Assembly: GCA_963070105.1 (NCBI GenBank)
Contig: OY718806.1
Location: 6,655,865-6,719,864 of the forward strand
Direction: 5' to 3'
Origin: Litomosoides sigmodontis
Taxonomy: Eukaryota > Nematoda > Chromadorea > Rhabditida > Onchocercidae
Length of the DNA stretch: 64,000 nucleotides
Part shown: positions 12,013 through 26,200 of the stretch, in pieces
How the letters are laid out: each line of letters starts with the position of its first letter
How positions within the stretch are numbered: the stretch's first letter is position 1
The notes under the pieces: model-generated
What the model was told of the DNA's origin: nothing
Seen by the model: only the letters and a program-made list of their open reading frames with translations
Database searches by the model: none
Position numbers and translations under genes: made by a program

Positions 12013-15000
12013 GTATTATGCAGCAAAATTTTGGAAAGCAATGAACTGTGAGATGTGTGTCCACAACAATATTCCAAGCAATCGAAGTTTTCATTCGAAT
12101 AATGAACTGCTAATCATTAAATTATTATTTGTTAAGCTATGGATGATTAGTGCTGAATGAAATGTTCCATTTAGCAACTTATATTATTCTCGAAAAGTAA
12201 GTAAAATCTAGCTCAAATTTAAATTTCGAATTGAAATATCACACATTGCAATAGCGCAATGATCATTAAAACGATGGGCCATAATTAACACATAAATTAA
12301 AATTTTAAACGGTCACATAAATGACTTCAAACAAACTTCTTCACAATAACTTCGCAGCGATGAGTCGTAATTTTTCTGTTTGATAAAAAACCAATATGAT
12401 GGATGTTATTAGTCAAAGTGAGTGATGGGAGATGCGTGAAATTTGTTTGCACTGACCACCGCTCACAATCATTCCACGACGCTTTCGTTACAATGGTTCT
12501 TCTCGATCAATAGAAGTACAATCGATATCAGCGTAGAAGTGACAGTTAGATATCGGTACTTGCATCACCTGAGGGATTATGCTAAAGCTGCTGCTAATGA
12601 TGCTACGCTCTACATCAGAACAATAAATACACAAGGAATTATGCTTCCACTCACGCGGAGGCTACGGAACGTACGATTTTACACAAAGTGGTACAATGCT
12701 TCTTACTACGTACAGGGAGGACAGAAAGACTGTTCGAATGAATGGTTGCTGAAAATTTAAAACATAGCAGCAGGCTATGATAATAAGAATAGCTTGGTGT
12801 GAGAGGACAACAAAATAGGGAGTTTATAGAGACGAGTAGCGCCGTTCGATGGATTTGTATTTTAAGCAACGAACTTTCGCAGCTGTTCCTCCATTCATCC
12901 AAACAACTGCATCATTATAAGTAAGTGCTTATAAGTCGAGAACTTGCTCTCGAGCTCTCTTCGCCTACTCTCGTTCTACATTATCTCCCACTAAAACATT
13001 CCAATATGCACACAACACTGAATTTTTAAAAGCTTTCCAAAAATGTTCAAACGGCATAAAGCATTTTCACTTTATTTCATTCTGTTCTCGCCACCATTTA
13101 CATTATGAGTTTGATCTAATCTAATAGCTTCACAGGCTATTTACTGATATTATTAGATTCTCAAATTTATTCACTCCAATGAGTCCCGGATTTTACTCTG
13201 TCATCCTCGCAGTTCGTTTTAATTTTTAACAAAGATATACAAGCGGTAGCTGAAAACTTCTTGTTCAGCGTTTCACCCAGGACTGGAACAATTGATCTGC
13301 CTCAATAATATCCACGAGGCAAGTGTTCCAGTTACTACAGAGGTTTCATTCATTAACAACTTTATGATGATGGATGTAGGCATTAAAAATGTCTGCATCA
13401 TTTTCGGCACTGTAAGAAAATCGGTACAAAATTGAAGTTGGTGTAATTAAAATGAATTACTCTGTTATCCTAAGGGAAACAGTTATTTTTATAGCAGTTT
13501 AATGGTATTAAAATTTTAGAATATTTGTAGAAATACTAAGCAACATAAATTCGCGCCATTTATCCCTGACTGAAAACCAAAGTTAAAAATTATTCCCCAG
13601 ATTAAACTTCCATTTCGGGATCTGAATTGCATTTCCGATATTTCTTTCCGAAAATAAAATCAAGAAAACTATCGAATTTTACCGATGACGAAATCCCTTT
13701 CTTCTGATAACTGTGTTACGTAGCATAAAGCTTAACTGAGCTTTACTGCAACATTCAAGAGGTACTTTGGCGCAGGATAATTAAGTAATCATAATTACTG
13801 ATCCCTAGCACAATGTCATTTGAATGCTATTTAACTAACATAGCTTCAAGGTTGGGAATTCTTATTTATAATCACAAAAATTGCTACAGACATCTTTAAC
13901 GGATCAAATGAAATGTTAATTTGATAATTTTGTCAAGTGCCGTAATAAATTGAAACAACGGTCAACTTTATTACGATTTCAAAAATTCAGACGGATTTCT
14001 ATTAGTAGATTAAATTAATATTAAATTGAAGAAGTTAAATTAACTTACTGAAAATGTAATATGCTGTAATGTATTAATTTCCGCGCATGTTTTGGAGAAA
14101 CGATGATACGTGGAGTGGAAGATGAGAGCGTAGACGAGGAGATGTGGGAAAGGTTTCATAGCGCGGAAACTTCAGGCTTCATAAACTTCAAAGGACATTG
14201 CCAGATCGGTTGTTTCTTTAATAGATTTCGTGAAATAGACTAACTGAAAAACGTGCAATAGAAATATATTTTGTCCACGAGCTGAATGATTTACTATTTT
14301 TCTGAATCTTTGAATGAACTAATTTACATGAAGCAGCGCACTGGTCTGTCGTTATAGCAAACCGTCACTCGCGTTCCTTTTCCAATTGATAAAGTGTTAA
14401 GTGCCCCTCACCTCTGCTTCTAGGTAAAATAATTTGTTTTCAGAAGTTTATATTCAGAAGTGTAAATCTGTCTAACGTAACCAGATGTCCTCTTCGATTT
14501 GCACGCAATTCTCGACCAGCATTTCTCTTCTCCAACATTCCTTTAATTTGCCGTGCGATTTGAAGTAACAAAAAAGTTAATGATCATTAACGGATGACCA
14601 CTGACCATCAAACGAGGGAGAAAGTAATGACATAATTTATAAAATTAAAGATGTCATTCAATTAAAGAGACAACTGTTTTCACACAGCCGTAATCATAAC
14701 GTGGCAGTAGTGTTGAGTGAACGGGAGAGAGTTTCGTTTTCTGTGCTTGGACTGCGTGTTTAAGAATTTCGCGGGGGCAGCGGGAGCGGAAGAGAGAGGG
14801 GGAGGGTGGAAGTGGGTGGAATTGATGGCAAGTGGTCGGTATTCGTACCTCAGCTAATGGTCCGCACTGTTAAAAAATTGATGCGTCTCCTCCTACGTGC
14901 TTTGAATTTGAAACCGAGTTATGGGATACGCTGTTCTAGAATTGCATGTCTTATACAATCTGTTTTTTTTGCAACGATTGTAATAAATAGAGTGACTTTA

Positions 15001-15072
15001 AAGTTTTTTAGAATTATGTTAATTTTTAGAACCTGTTGTGAATGCTTGTACTTCAAGGAATTTTTTGAAGCG
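11134..15072. other. gene-poor interval with microsatellites
   Basis: Contains (GT)n at about 11655-11678, a CGCCT-rich imperfect repeat at about 11823-11856 and the long (TA)n at 11916-11996. A 46-codon ATG ORF at 14103-14243 (plus) is coding-like but unsupported by homology. The idh gene promoter should lie near the right end. Confidence 0.4.
11916..12014. repeat. (TA)n followed by (GT)n microsatellite
   Basis: About 80 bases of TA dinucleotides with one CA interruption near 11932, then a short TG run. Several apparent ORFs on both strands here are only translated TA/TG repeats. Confidence 0.97.
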
Positions 15073-18000
15073 ATGCTGTCAACAACTCAGTCGTTAGCGT
15101 GGTTATCGCGAGCCAGCGCTATTAATCTAAAATATGCTTATCGAGGACTGGCTGCCAGCTCACAAAATACTTCGGACGATGAAATGTACCGTTTTCGGTC
15201 GCATGTTCTTCAACAAAATGAGGTTTTTAATTTTAAATGCTTGTTGTGGAGCTTTCGAACTCTTTCACTAACATCAACGTGGTTAACAGTAATGTTAGTT
15301 ACTGGTATCGAAAGTAGTTCTCCTATAATATTTGTCAACCAGTAATTCTTTTAGGCTAAACTAGCCAAATATGGTGGACGTCAAATGGTGACGTTACTGG
15401 CGGGTGATGGTATCGGGCCAGAAATGATCAATCATGTCAAGCGCATCTTTGCTCATGCTGATGTGAGCACATAATTTGAAACTGCGTAGTTTGTGTTATC
15501 ATCTGTGTGAAATATTTTACAGTTTTTCATTTAGGTTATAACTTTTTGGACTTTACGGAAGCTAATTATTGGTCACAAAACATAGCGATCTTGTTTCAAC
15601 ATATTTCAAAATCTATATAGAGAAGAGCTTCCTACATTTTACTACAGTGGCTGTTAATAGGTTCCAGTGGACTTTGAGGAAACTCCATTAAGCTCCGACG
15701 TGACTCATATGGATATTGACATGGAATACGCTTTGTTGTCTACTCGACGAAATGGAGTGGCTCTAAAAGTTTGTCCCTAGTTTTATTTATTCATTTTTAA
15801 GAGACTCAAAAAAATGGTCTTTTTTCTTCCTGCAAAAATATTTCTTACTTAAGCTCATTTAAGAACCGTATAGCAACATTTTTTACAGTCATACAAGTTA
15901 ATCTGATAAGGACAGAGAACTTTATATTATTTTACATAGCACACAAATGCATGTCGAAGTAGGTTTTTTTTGAAAGCAAGCATAGCAGTGGTAAAAGCAA
16001 GAAATTTTACCCTGCATTGTGCAGTTTTCCGCCTATAATGAGAAAGGCGGGCAGGCAGAGTTAAAATGGATGTTTTAGTTATGTAAACAAATTTTTTTTT
16101 TTGTTGGACCTAACTTTTCTTTATTCAATTAACAGTTTATGACAAAATTTAGCAGTATACATACAAGAAGGTTATACAGAAATACCGTTTATTTGGATAT
16201 GTGGAATATTGCAGACATTATAATAGAGTAATGCCAGATATTTCACTAATTTAAAGGTATAGAACTTTTAAGGGCAACATTGAAACTAAATTTGATATTC
16301 CACAGTTTAAATCAAGGAATGTTGAACTGCGGCGACGTTTGGAACTTTATGCCAATATTTTGCACTGTGTTAGCATACCTTCAATTCCATCACGACACAG
16401 TGGTGTGGATATATTAGTGATAAGGTTAATTTATTCTATAGTATTTTAAGAATTCAGCTTGAGGGCAGATGGCATACAATTTGCAAAATAAGGTGCTCGT
16501 CTTCAAGGGATATTTGTGTCCCACATTAATGGAGGAAAATAATTGTCCTGCAAGAGATACCAGAAGTCATCGTTATTATTTGCTTATATGTTAAGGATTA
16601 GAGTTTTTAATATTACTAAAAGTGAAGACGTTGTTTTCAGAGAGAATATGGAAGGTGAATATTCTGGACTTGAACACGAAGCCAAAAAAGGAGTCATTGA
16701 AAGTTTGAAGGTTGTTTTTGTAAACTGCGTATGAATCACAAATTTATGGCTGTAATTTCGAATATGGATTAGAATTGATGGGAGTTACGGTTTTTAGAAA
16801 ATTTATTTACTTGTGTTTCCATACATAGTAACTTTTCGGTTGCTTTATAGTTCACTGTTTTCGTAATTTAATTTATAGATTGTTACACTTAAAAATATTG
16901 AACGGATTGCTCGTTTTGCATTCGAATATGCAGTGACTTACAAAAGGACGAAAGTTACTGCAGTCCACAAAGCTAATATACAAAAACTTGCAGATGGCTT
17001 ATTTCTTAGAGTAAGAACTTATATATTCTTCATGCAATATTTTTTGCCTTTGTATATGATTCATTGTCACGATTCACGTGCATAAATATCACATGAAAAT
17101 CTAAAATTTTAAACCTCTACTTCGCGAATTTATATGACAATTTCTTGTTTTATGCTCACTTTATTTCTTTATATATGGACTTAATCATGGTTATTTCTTG
17201 AAGCAGCATCGTACTTGTTAGAATGTACTGTAGAAAATGTACGGTCGGGTTCCATGTTTTCTTTATAATTTCCCAATTTTTCAGGTTTGTAAGGAAATAG
17301 CGGAGAATGAATATCCGCAGTTGCAGTTCGAGTCAATGATTATTGATAATGCATCGATGCAACTCGTTTCCCGTCCACAACAATTTGACATTATACTTTT
17401 GCCTAACCTTTACGGCAACATAATTTCGAACATAGCTTGCGGCTTAATTGGTGGAGCAGGACTGGTATCAGGCGTCAATGTTGGCTCCGAATATGCTGTT
17501 TTTGAAACGGTTTGTTTTAGCAACTGAAAATTTTCGCAAATTTTATTTGATCCAGTAATTTGGAGCATATAATTGGAGTAATTCAAACCGTATTATCTGT
17601 AAGAATTCATTCTGGTTTTCTCAAGATTGTAAACTGCGATTTGTGTTTTTAGGGAACAAGAGGCAGTGGCTCTAAAATAGCTGGCAAAAATATTGCGAAC
17701 CCAACTTCTTTCATTCGAGCTAGTGTAGATATGTTGAAATATTTGAGACTGGATAATTACGCAAATCTAATTAGCGATTCCTTGTTTATTGCACTCACAG
17801 AGCGACGTATGCACACTGCTGATATTGGAGGTAATCATACCATCCCAACTTGCGAATCAAATTTTTTGTTTAACTTCTCATTTTGATTATCATCTCCAAA
17901 AAGATGATTAAGTAACTTGAGACTTATTTCACATTTAAATATTCTATATTTTATTTTCTGTACATATCTAAGGTAGATGAATTGTCACCAATCAATTTGA

Positions 18001-18223
18001 CATTATCATGATTAGAGTAAATCACTGAAATGTAGCTTTTTTCATCTCTTGTAACTTTTTCACGCATTCATTTCTTATGAAGTGGTAAAGTGAAATGTCA
18101 AAAGCATTAAAAGAAACTAACCTTTACCTAGTCAGTTACTTTATAGGGACGGCTAAAACGAGCGAAGTTGTAAGCACGACAATGGAAATAATGGATCAGT
18201 TGAGGGACAAATATATTCAGTGA
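15073..18223 (+). CDS. IDH3G: isocitrate dehydrogenase [NAD] regulatory subunit, gamma-like
   Basis: Mitochondrial TCA-cycle enzyme subunit; the alpha/beta/gamma complex oxidises isocitrate to 2-oxoglutarate. Exons: 15073-15222, 15355-15462, 15661-15768, 16273-16424, 16641-16710, 16879-17010, 17285-17509, 17653-17830, 18147-18223; 399 aa, phases all consistent. The N-terminus ([16 protein letters not shown]) is Arg/Ser-rich and acid-free like a mitochondrial presequence. Family blocks: [25 protein letters not shown] (about 173-186), [31 protein letters not shown] (281-289) and the C-terminal DIGG. Catalytic alpha subunits read NLYGDI.SD where this reads NLYGNIISN, so both Asp-to-Asn changes mark a regulatory subunit. 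The [12 protein letters not shown] block is closer to gamma (IDH3G) than beta. No close neighbour suggests an operon. Longer in-frame sequence upstream of 15073 is probably untranslated. Confidence 0.93.
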
Positions 18224-20255
18224 ATGCTTCAAATTTTTGCGTGGGAAAGGTATCCACTGTGATCTTCAAAAATAATTTATTTAATTTAGGCTGGATGAAT
18301 TTTGTGTATAAATTTTCATGGTCTGATTCATAGTGCTCTTTTCTACAGGATGTATAGTCTTAGTTAATCATGAGAAGTGATGTTTTTTATGTAGAGTAAG
18401 TGAATGAAAATATTTCTTCAGATTTCTGACTTAGTGGATTATTGGTAACTTACAGGATTTTTATCTGCGCTTCATAAAATTTCTTAGTCTTTTATTTACT
18501 TTCGAAGTTTAATTGAATGTTTGCTATGTGTTTTTTTTGATTTCGAAATATTTAGTGTAATGATTAACATTATTGGTTTGATAAAATCCAGTTTTGATTA
18601 CTTTTACTTTCGAAAACATTTGACGTATTATTTCAAAAATCTTTTCAAAATTGTGTGTATTGGCACTCTGTTTCTTCGGTGTTTATTGGGGCAAGGGGAC
18701 TCACTTAGTTGCTTACTGGTAACAGCTACTGCCCATTATTTATTAGCGATTGCCATCTCGAATGTTGATATATAAGCACATACACTTTTTTCGGTAATTG
18801 TGCTACACTAACGTTGTCGAGTTCTTTGCTCCATCAAAAAGAGGACTTGCTCCCATCATTAGTTTTTAAGATGAAATAAAAAAATATTATCCAATTCACT
18901 AAACCGAAAATTGGTGTCCGCATATAAATAGCTTCAGCCTCATCATTGACGAAGGTTACTTCCATTTTTCAGCAATTTCGAGTGCGACTTGATGCTTTGC
19001 GGTCAAACTTACTCCGTTCTTATCACCCTTTCTGCAGTAATTTTCGGGTGAGCTTGTACTTATGAACAATATCAAACACGATAATATTATTTGCACCTTG
19101 AACTATTGCCAGTTAAAAAAGAACTTTGCATAAGGTTATTGTTCATTGTTGGACATATTTAAGTTGTTGAATGGTTGAAAAGTAAGGTAAAAGGTTTATG
19201 TACTCGTCCAGAATATGTCTCTCCCCTGTTCTGTAGTGTGCGTGAAAATTTGTTTTAGTTGTAAGAATTTGTAATTATTTTTGATGTCTGCAATTTTACG
19301 CAACCACTATAATCGTAGTGTGGCATCTATCTCTTCTTTGCTCATTTATTCGTGAAAAATTTACGGATTCCTGTACTTTCGTTTCTTTGTGCATCGGAAA
19401 CTTTTTCGCATTTACCTTTGTCATTTCTTCCCTTGTAAATTCATTACCTTCATATTCCACATATCCCTTTTAAGATTCGCGTGCAGTACGGCTTATTTTA
19501 TAGTACGGCTTATCACGGGCATGATTCTCCGATGATATCTTTATGTAGGAATTATAAGCATTACCCATCATTAGCGTTAGAGTCCAATTTTTTGTAATCT
19601 TTTTGTAATTTTCATTCCGAGTTTTCCGGTCAAAATTTCGCAAACTGTATCTGATAATTTGGATACACTTATGGAAATTTTCAATTCGTAATTTTTGATT
19701 TTGTGGTGACTATCTTAAATTCCTGTTCATTCTCCATTATCTATTGCAAATGCAAATTGGACTGTACTATTTTCAGTTACAGATTCATTGATAAATCTGT
19801 GACAAGTCAAACGACAGATTAATTGATCAGCGTTTGCTAGAATTTGTAATTTTGTTTCAATTATGGTTGCAAAACGGTGGATCATACGTATTTAAATTTC
19901 TAGATTAAATGAGATGATAGAAATTGATAGTCTCGAGATTCCAAGGTATTGCGAAGAAACAAAGAAACTCTTATGAATGAAGCCACTGCAGGTTTTATTT
20001 CAGAAAGGTGGAGAAATGGTGAAAAATACGCCGCGTGAAATAGTTTTGAAATCATTAAATAACTAAATAAAGTCAGATAGTTCAACTGTCCAAATGTTTA
20101 TTATGCTAAATGAATAATAACAATAAGCGTGACTTTGACGGAATAATTCATACATCCGAACATATCATCCAAAGTGAATTATTCGGTTTTGTTTCAAGTA
20201 GGTAGCTGTTCTAATTTTTCAAGCGGAAGAAGTCAGTTTGTCTGCTGTACCCTCC
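18224..20255. other. intergenic; nothing recognised
   Basis: AT-rich sequence without convincing exons on either strand. A short direct repeat (AGTACGGCTTAT, near 19486 and 19503) is the only local structure noticed. The idh 3' UTR occupies the left end. Confidence 0.4.
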
Positions 20256-23200
20256 CTAGCGATAAGGTTGTGGCGTATTTGTGGTAATAGAAGGAATCAA
20301 ATAGTTCCGGGAAGGCATTACAGAATATCCTGAAAACACGTCATTGACCTTGAGGCAAGCTGGTAATGGGTACTTCCATGAATCGGCAGTGACCATAGTA
20401 TTTCTACAATATTTTTCCGCAATTTCTGCAATGTATTTCTACAATGGTGTTTACAATTTAAGTTTCCCACGTAGCCTTGTCAATAACTCTTAAGCGTTTG
20501 GTTAATGATGAAGTGTGAAAGTAAACGCAAATTCAAGGTCTCACGAATTTAGAAAACTAATTCTGACATATTACGGAACAGAGAGCATAGGAGAAGGGAT
20601 GAAAAGCTTTTTCTGTGCAAAGGCAGTTGCCAAATTTAGAATTGCTTTTCAAGCTGTACTGTTTATAACGACAGAAAAAAAATGAATTTTGCAGGGCAAG
20701 TTCCATCAGAATTTCATTGTGGAATGAAGAATTACGAAACGGCCCACGGTAACTTTATCCCTTTCGCATGCATTGTGGATAAATTCACGAAGACAAAGTT
20801 TTTCTTCTATAAAATGTTCAAAAAATCAGAAGTTTCTTTTGCAAATGCAAAGTTAACTTACTTCAAAGAATTCCTTATCCTAAAAAGAAGTTTTTCCAGG
20901 CGAAATCTGGCAATGTATCGGTCATTTCCATCTGTTATATCACACAAGGAAATTCATCATCTTAAGCGACAACCGGTACATCGTATAATACTTCGCTCCG
21001 CAAATCATTTCAAGAACTGTTATTTCTCACCAATCCAATGTGTACTTGTTGAAGATCAATAACAATTAACATTATTTGTAATCGTTTCGAGGATTAATTA
21101 TCACTCCGACCAATCTGTTAACTTTGTCAAATTGTCTTTTAAATGAAATTAAAATACCATCTGCAAACATGTAATCTTGCCGTAAATTTAAACTGTTAAT
21201 TATCGGGATAAGCAATTAATTAATTTGACATTCTGCAAAGAGTGACTATGGTCAAAGGTATCAATCAAGAGTAGATTAGGCCTAATAACTATAAAATTTA
21301 TTCCAAAAAGTTATGAAATGAAACTTGTCATCATGATAATTTCAAGTTGTGTACCAGTTTCCTAAGAGACTGAGCATCACCAACAGAATTTGTGGAACTA
21401 TTGCGATTTAAGGATAAAATGCCTTAATTGACGTTACATGTTCAGAAAATAATAATACGTTTATCTATTATGCCACATTCACTACTTTTTAGACTTTGAA
21501 AAAAATTCCGAAATTGAGCTCTTAATTGGGGGACGATAAAAGGAAATGAATGAATGAAATAACTGTACTGGCAATTCTCAAGTTTTTTCAAAGAAAATTT
21601 CCGAGTTTTTCTGAAATGGACTGATGCTATTATGGTTAAAGCTATTTGAGAATGCATTTTTTGCTTGCTTGCTATTTGATCTTTTAGTTGCCAAAAAGCA
21701 TGACGTAGTAATTAATGGCAAACACAATGTATTATGTTCTAATGGAAAAAACGGTTAATTAGATTGCTAATTACAATTCTCTTCATAATACACTGAAAAT
21801 GTTGATTTTTAAATTCTGCCATTTATGGGTGCGTGATATGATCGATTCCAACCAAGCACATGAGAAAATAGTAAGTAGTGGAGGTTATCGATTTGATTTA
21901 TTGAAGCAGTAACATAAAAGCTTTCATAGTAGCTATCTATCATCAGTGGATCTAATCTGTTCCTAATATGCAAGCAGTTAAAGCATTATTAACATCTTTT
22001 CATTGATAGTCCTACCACTTTCTTCTAATGTATCGTTAATTGCACTTAGATTCCTCTTCATTACTTCGCCGGTCATCCTCGGTTCGTCCCAATCAACTGC
22101 ATTAGAAAACCAATAAATTCACTTTTATTAAAGCAGTTTTAAAATATAAATTGGTTTTGTTGATTTAATTTTCTAACTATTACATTATCCAATTTGAAAA
22201 TTGCGCTTTATCAGATTAGCCCAACTGCATACTATACGTGGGAATACTTGAATCCTCTGAAATAGATCACTTAATGTGATAACCTAAACAGCACGACTTT
22301 ATTTCACTAGCATTTCGTAGCATGTTTGAGCTCTACATTCGTTATATATTCAAACCCTCTCACACAGCAATATCAGGTTGGATGTCTGAAATGAAATTCT
22401 CGGTGCACTTATCCGTCTTTTAAATTGTTCCGTTCGACTGAAAAAAGAAGCGAAGATGGAAGATTCTGGGCATTTCTCATCTCAATCGTTTTGTAACTGA
22501 AAATCTGTAAAGACGCTCATTACGACAAGGCTCACGACAGGCTCAAGACTTCACCGGATAACATCGTTTAAGCGTTGAAAAGTTTCTTGCAAGAGAAGTA
22601 ATTATTCCTTTCCACCGCACTATTCACTATTCGTGTGACATATGAGACTCTCTCATCTAATTCATTCCTCGTCCACGTACATTCATTTACCTTAACGGAT
22701 GGAAGAAGTTCAGCAAAACTATTTTATTTTCCCCCCAATTTATGCTTCGTTCACTTCCGTTTGTGTGTTCCGGAAATGTCACTCAGAAGAAATTTCGCTA
22801 CTTTCAAAGCATTCTTTTTTATTTGTCATCTTAATACCGTCACGGAAATAATTACTTCCCCAGAAATTGCATGTTTTCCAGAACTTCCAACATTATGTGG
22901 AAGTTAAACATTTTCCACCGCATAGATAAATATTGATTATGCTAGAACAGGGCAAATTTCACTTTTAAAACAACACTTGACATTTTGATGATAAAACAAT
23001 AACATCAGGTCAATGTGCTGATAAGTGATTGAGTGATCTTCCATGACCTTTCCAAGATGATCTTGCAAGACTATCAATAATCACTGAAGCAGATTATCTA
23101 CTATTAGTGACAGTGATAAAATAACTTAATGTTTCTTCTAATAAAAGTGCTTATTTAATTTTTTAAAAATGCGTACTTTTTTAACTTTCTTTTTTCTTTA

Positions 23201-26200
23201 ACGAATGAAACGCATTTTCATCGAATTCTATTTTCAGAGACTTCAACCAATTTTTAGACATTTTTCGCAAGAAGTAATATGCTTTCACCTATGTTTATGT
23301 TACTTATGCATAAAATTAAAAATTTCACTTTCTACTTAATTTTTGATAATAGCTAAAATTTTTCCTATCATATTTTCTGTTAAATTTGCTTTCACCAATA
23401 GAAGCAAATTCACTTATTAGTTTTAAATTTTATTCGGACATCAGTCTTTCCTTGATGTTCTTTTAAAGGCTAATGGCATTAGCGAAAAGTAATGATGCGA
23501 TTACACAGAAATGGATGGGCATTTTACTAATGAGAATTGCTATTTATTTGTTTATTTCTGACCTTTCATCTTTCAGTGGATAAGCGCGGAAAATCTTTTG
23601 ATATTTTTGAAAGTAAAATTTGAAAATAGTGTTCCGAACTAAAAAATGTTAATGAAAACGTTCAAATTTCACTTTGCATTATTTCTTATGCTCTAATACT
23701 TTCGTACTTGCTAAAAAAACTATTTTTGATCAGATTTTTTCCTTTTCATTTGAAAATAATTTCTTAGATTACTTCTCGTTGCTTCGCTTAAATTCTCGAA
23801 ATGTCCGAACATAAGAAATACCAGAGAAAAATTAAGAGAAGTTGAATTTCATTTTTCTCTAACAATTGCAAATGTCACAGTTATTATTTTACATCTCGAT
23901 TTGTTACTTTCATTTTCGAAAATATCAAAAGTTTCCTATATTTATTTGCTGAGAAGTAAATATCAATGGATACTAGTAAAACACATATGAAATAATTAGG
24001 GTGGGAGGTGAAAGTGACCCTTGGATTAATGAAGTTTTTTCACTAGTTGATGAACTCTTACCTTTTTGGCTGGTAGTTGAATTTGGTAAAGTTTTGCCAG
24101 CTACATCAGTTTTATCCAGTTTCGATCTGCGCAGCCGATATTTCCATGTCTGACAATTTAAATTCAAGCAAAAGTTTGGACCATAATCCCTTGTTTGGAT
24201 TCACGTAATGCTTTAAAATGTCATCCTCAATTTCTTACGTCATTTTCTCCTTTTTAGCATTGCATGCGCTTGAAACAAACTGCATTTCACTTCGACAAAT
24301 TTGTTAATAAGTTCATGAAGGGATGAAAAATGACTTTCATTCATTTTCGTTTCATTTTCAATGAAGTTTTCTCATTTTGTGAAGTTTGACACAATTGAGG
24401 GATGAATACCTTCGAAACTGTTACTGTTTCGATTCATTTCCCTTTAAATTTCTGCTCAATTTTGTTCATTTAATAATCACATACTAAAAATCTGTTTTTA
24501 TGCTTCATAAGATAGCAAAAGTGCGGGTGAAATTAGGACTAAAACACTATTTGACCGTTAACTGGCCTTCATTACCACTCCATTCCTGAAGTATCAGAAA
24601 GGAAAGGTGCGACTGAATGAATTACACAGTTAAGTAATTTGCGCATACTCATTACATTAAAATGCTTAGCACATTTGACGATATACAATGAAATTTAATT
24701 CTATTTCAATACTTCGTCAAAACCGAATTGGCAATTCCTCAGACTCAGAACAAGCTTTTTTTTTTTAATTTCCGTTTGCAACTTAATATTTCATAAGCGA
24801 AAATAGAACATAAAAATAAGTAATATCAAAGAGTGAGTGACTAGCAGCGCAATTATTTCAAAAAATTACGGAGTAAATTCACAACGAGTTTTAACTTTCA
24901 ATATATGTGCAAGCAAACATATTTGAAAAAATTTAAGAAATATTTTCAGGGAAATCAAATTCTGAACTTTCAGAGTTCTGGAGATACATGCTCTAGACTC
25001 CTTAAATGTCAATGTTATTTATCACTTCATCAATCGCTTGTCAAATCTTCTTATATGTTTGAAATTTATGCTTCCTTGACATATTTACCTTCTCTCTTTC
25101 ATTCATCTGCATTTTTCACTAACCGAGATTGGTGAAAGTTTAGTCTGTCAATCATTTGTATTTCCTTGTTCGTAACTAATAACCTGTTAACTATTATACA
25201 AGGTAATTATACACGATTGTCGCATAAACAGCCATTAGATATGTGCATATGATCTTATCATATATTCTGATCTTAAGCTATTTTTAATTTAGGCACTAAA
25301 TTTCTGTCCGGAGTTTTCATTCCATAGCTGCAAAATTTGTAAATTTTCATATAATTTCGTTTTGAATGGATCGCTTCATCGATTTGTCAATTATTCCTTT
25401 CAAAACTATTGCTTATTTACACATTTGTAAGTTTGTAATCTTTTTTTTGTTGAAGTTCGCACTGTGTGAGTATGAACATCCATATAAATTTAGTTACATT
25501 TAATTAAATTACATGTTTTAAACTGTATTTTTGAAGGAATAACTCGGGTAATAAATGGAATAAAACCTGAATTATCGTACCTGAATTTTGAACAATCGAA
25601 TTATAATTTGGAATAAAGCCTGAATTATCGAATTATTAATTATCAATGAATGGAATGTAAAGGATTAAGATTGGAATGTTATTCATAATATCACCTCCCT
25701 TCAATTTGCGAAGAACCACTGACTTCATGAAAAATTGATATATGCTGGCATTTATGAGTGGATTCATGGCAAACGGAAAACTTCCGTGCTATTTTATACA
25801 TTTCGGGATTTCATACAGTTGTTTCAAGAGATTAATTAATTTTTTAGTACGATACGCATTGCTTCATATCTTACGCAATTTACGATCATTTGTTTTATTG
25901 GTCGTCAAACTGTTACGTTAGAAATTTCCATTTTCTCAGATATATTTCTTTGTGATTTTCAAATCGTTTTAGATTTTCAGCCATGAATTTTGCTCCATCA
26001 AGAATGCTGCTAGAATAAACAGTATTTGAGATGTTAATCATTGTGGCTGAAAATTCCAATTCAGACGCCATCAAATGTGATTATTCTTATAGCAATTGAT
26101 TATCAGTTTATTATCAGTGCCGTCGTTAGAGGGTTATCCACCAGAACAAGCTGAAAGAAGAACTTACGGTAGCACGAATTAGTACCGCTCTGAACAGCAC

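Noticed and set aside
11840..12160. Several 60-90 codon ORFs on both strands rich in Tyr-Ile or Cys-Val
   Set aside because: They are translations of the (TA)n/(TG)n microsatellite and carry no other coding signal.
12443..12760. 105-codon plus-strand ORF and the antisense ORF at 12651-12902
   Set aside because: The plus-strand ORF has no ATG at its start, neither shows a domain, and both sit in a locally less AT-rich patch where chance ORFs are longer.
14806..15345. 179-codon ORF extending upstream of the idh start
   Set aside because: The idh presequence starts well at 15073. The upstream part lacks family similarity, and the 3' end runs into the intron after the GAG|GTTTTT donor.
20682..21062. 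126-codon single-exon plus-strand ORF with ATG
   Set aside because: No recognisable domain, composition like surrounding AT-rich DNA, and unlike the multi-exon genes around it; kept only as a remote possibility.
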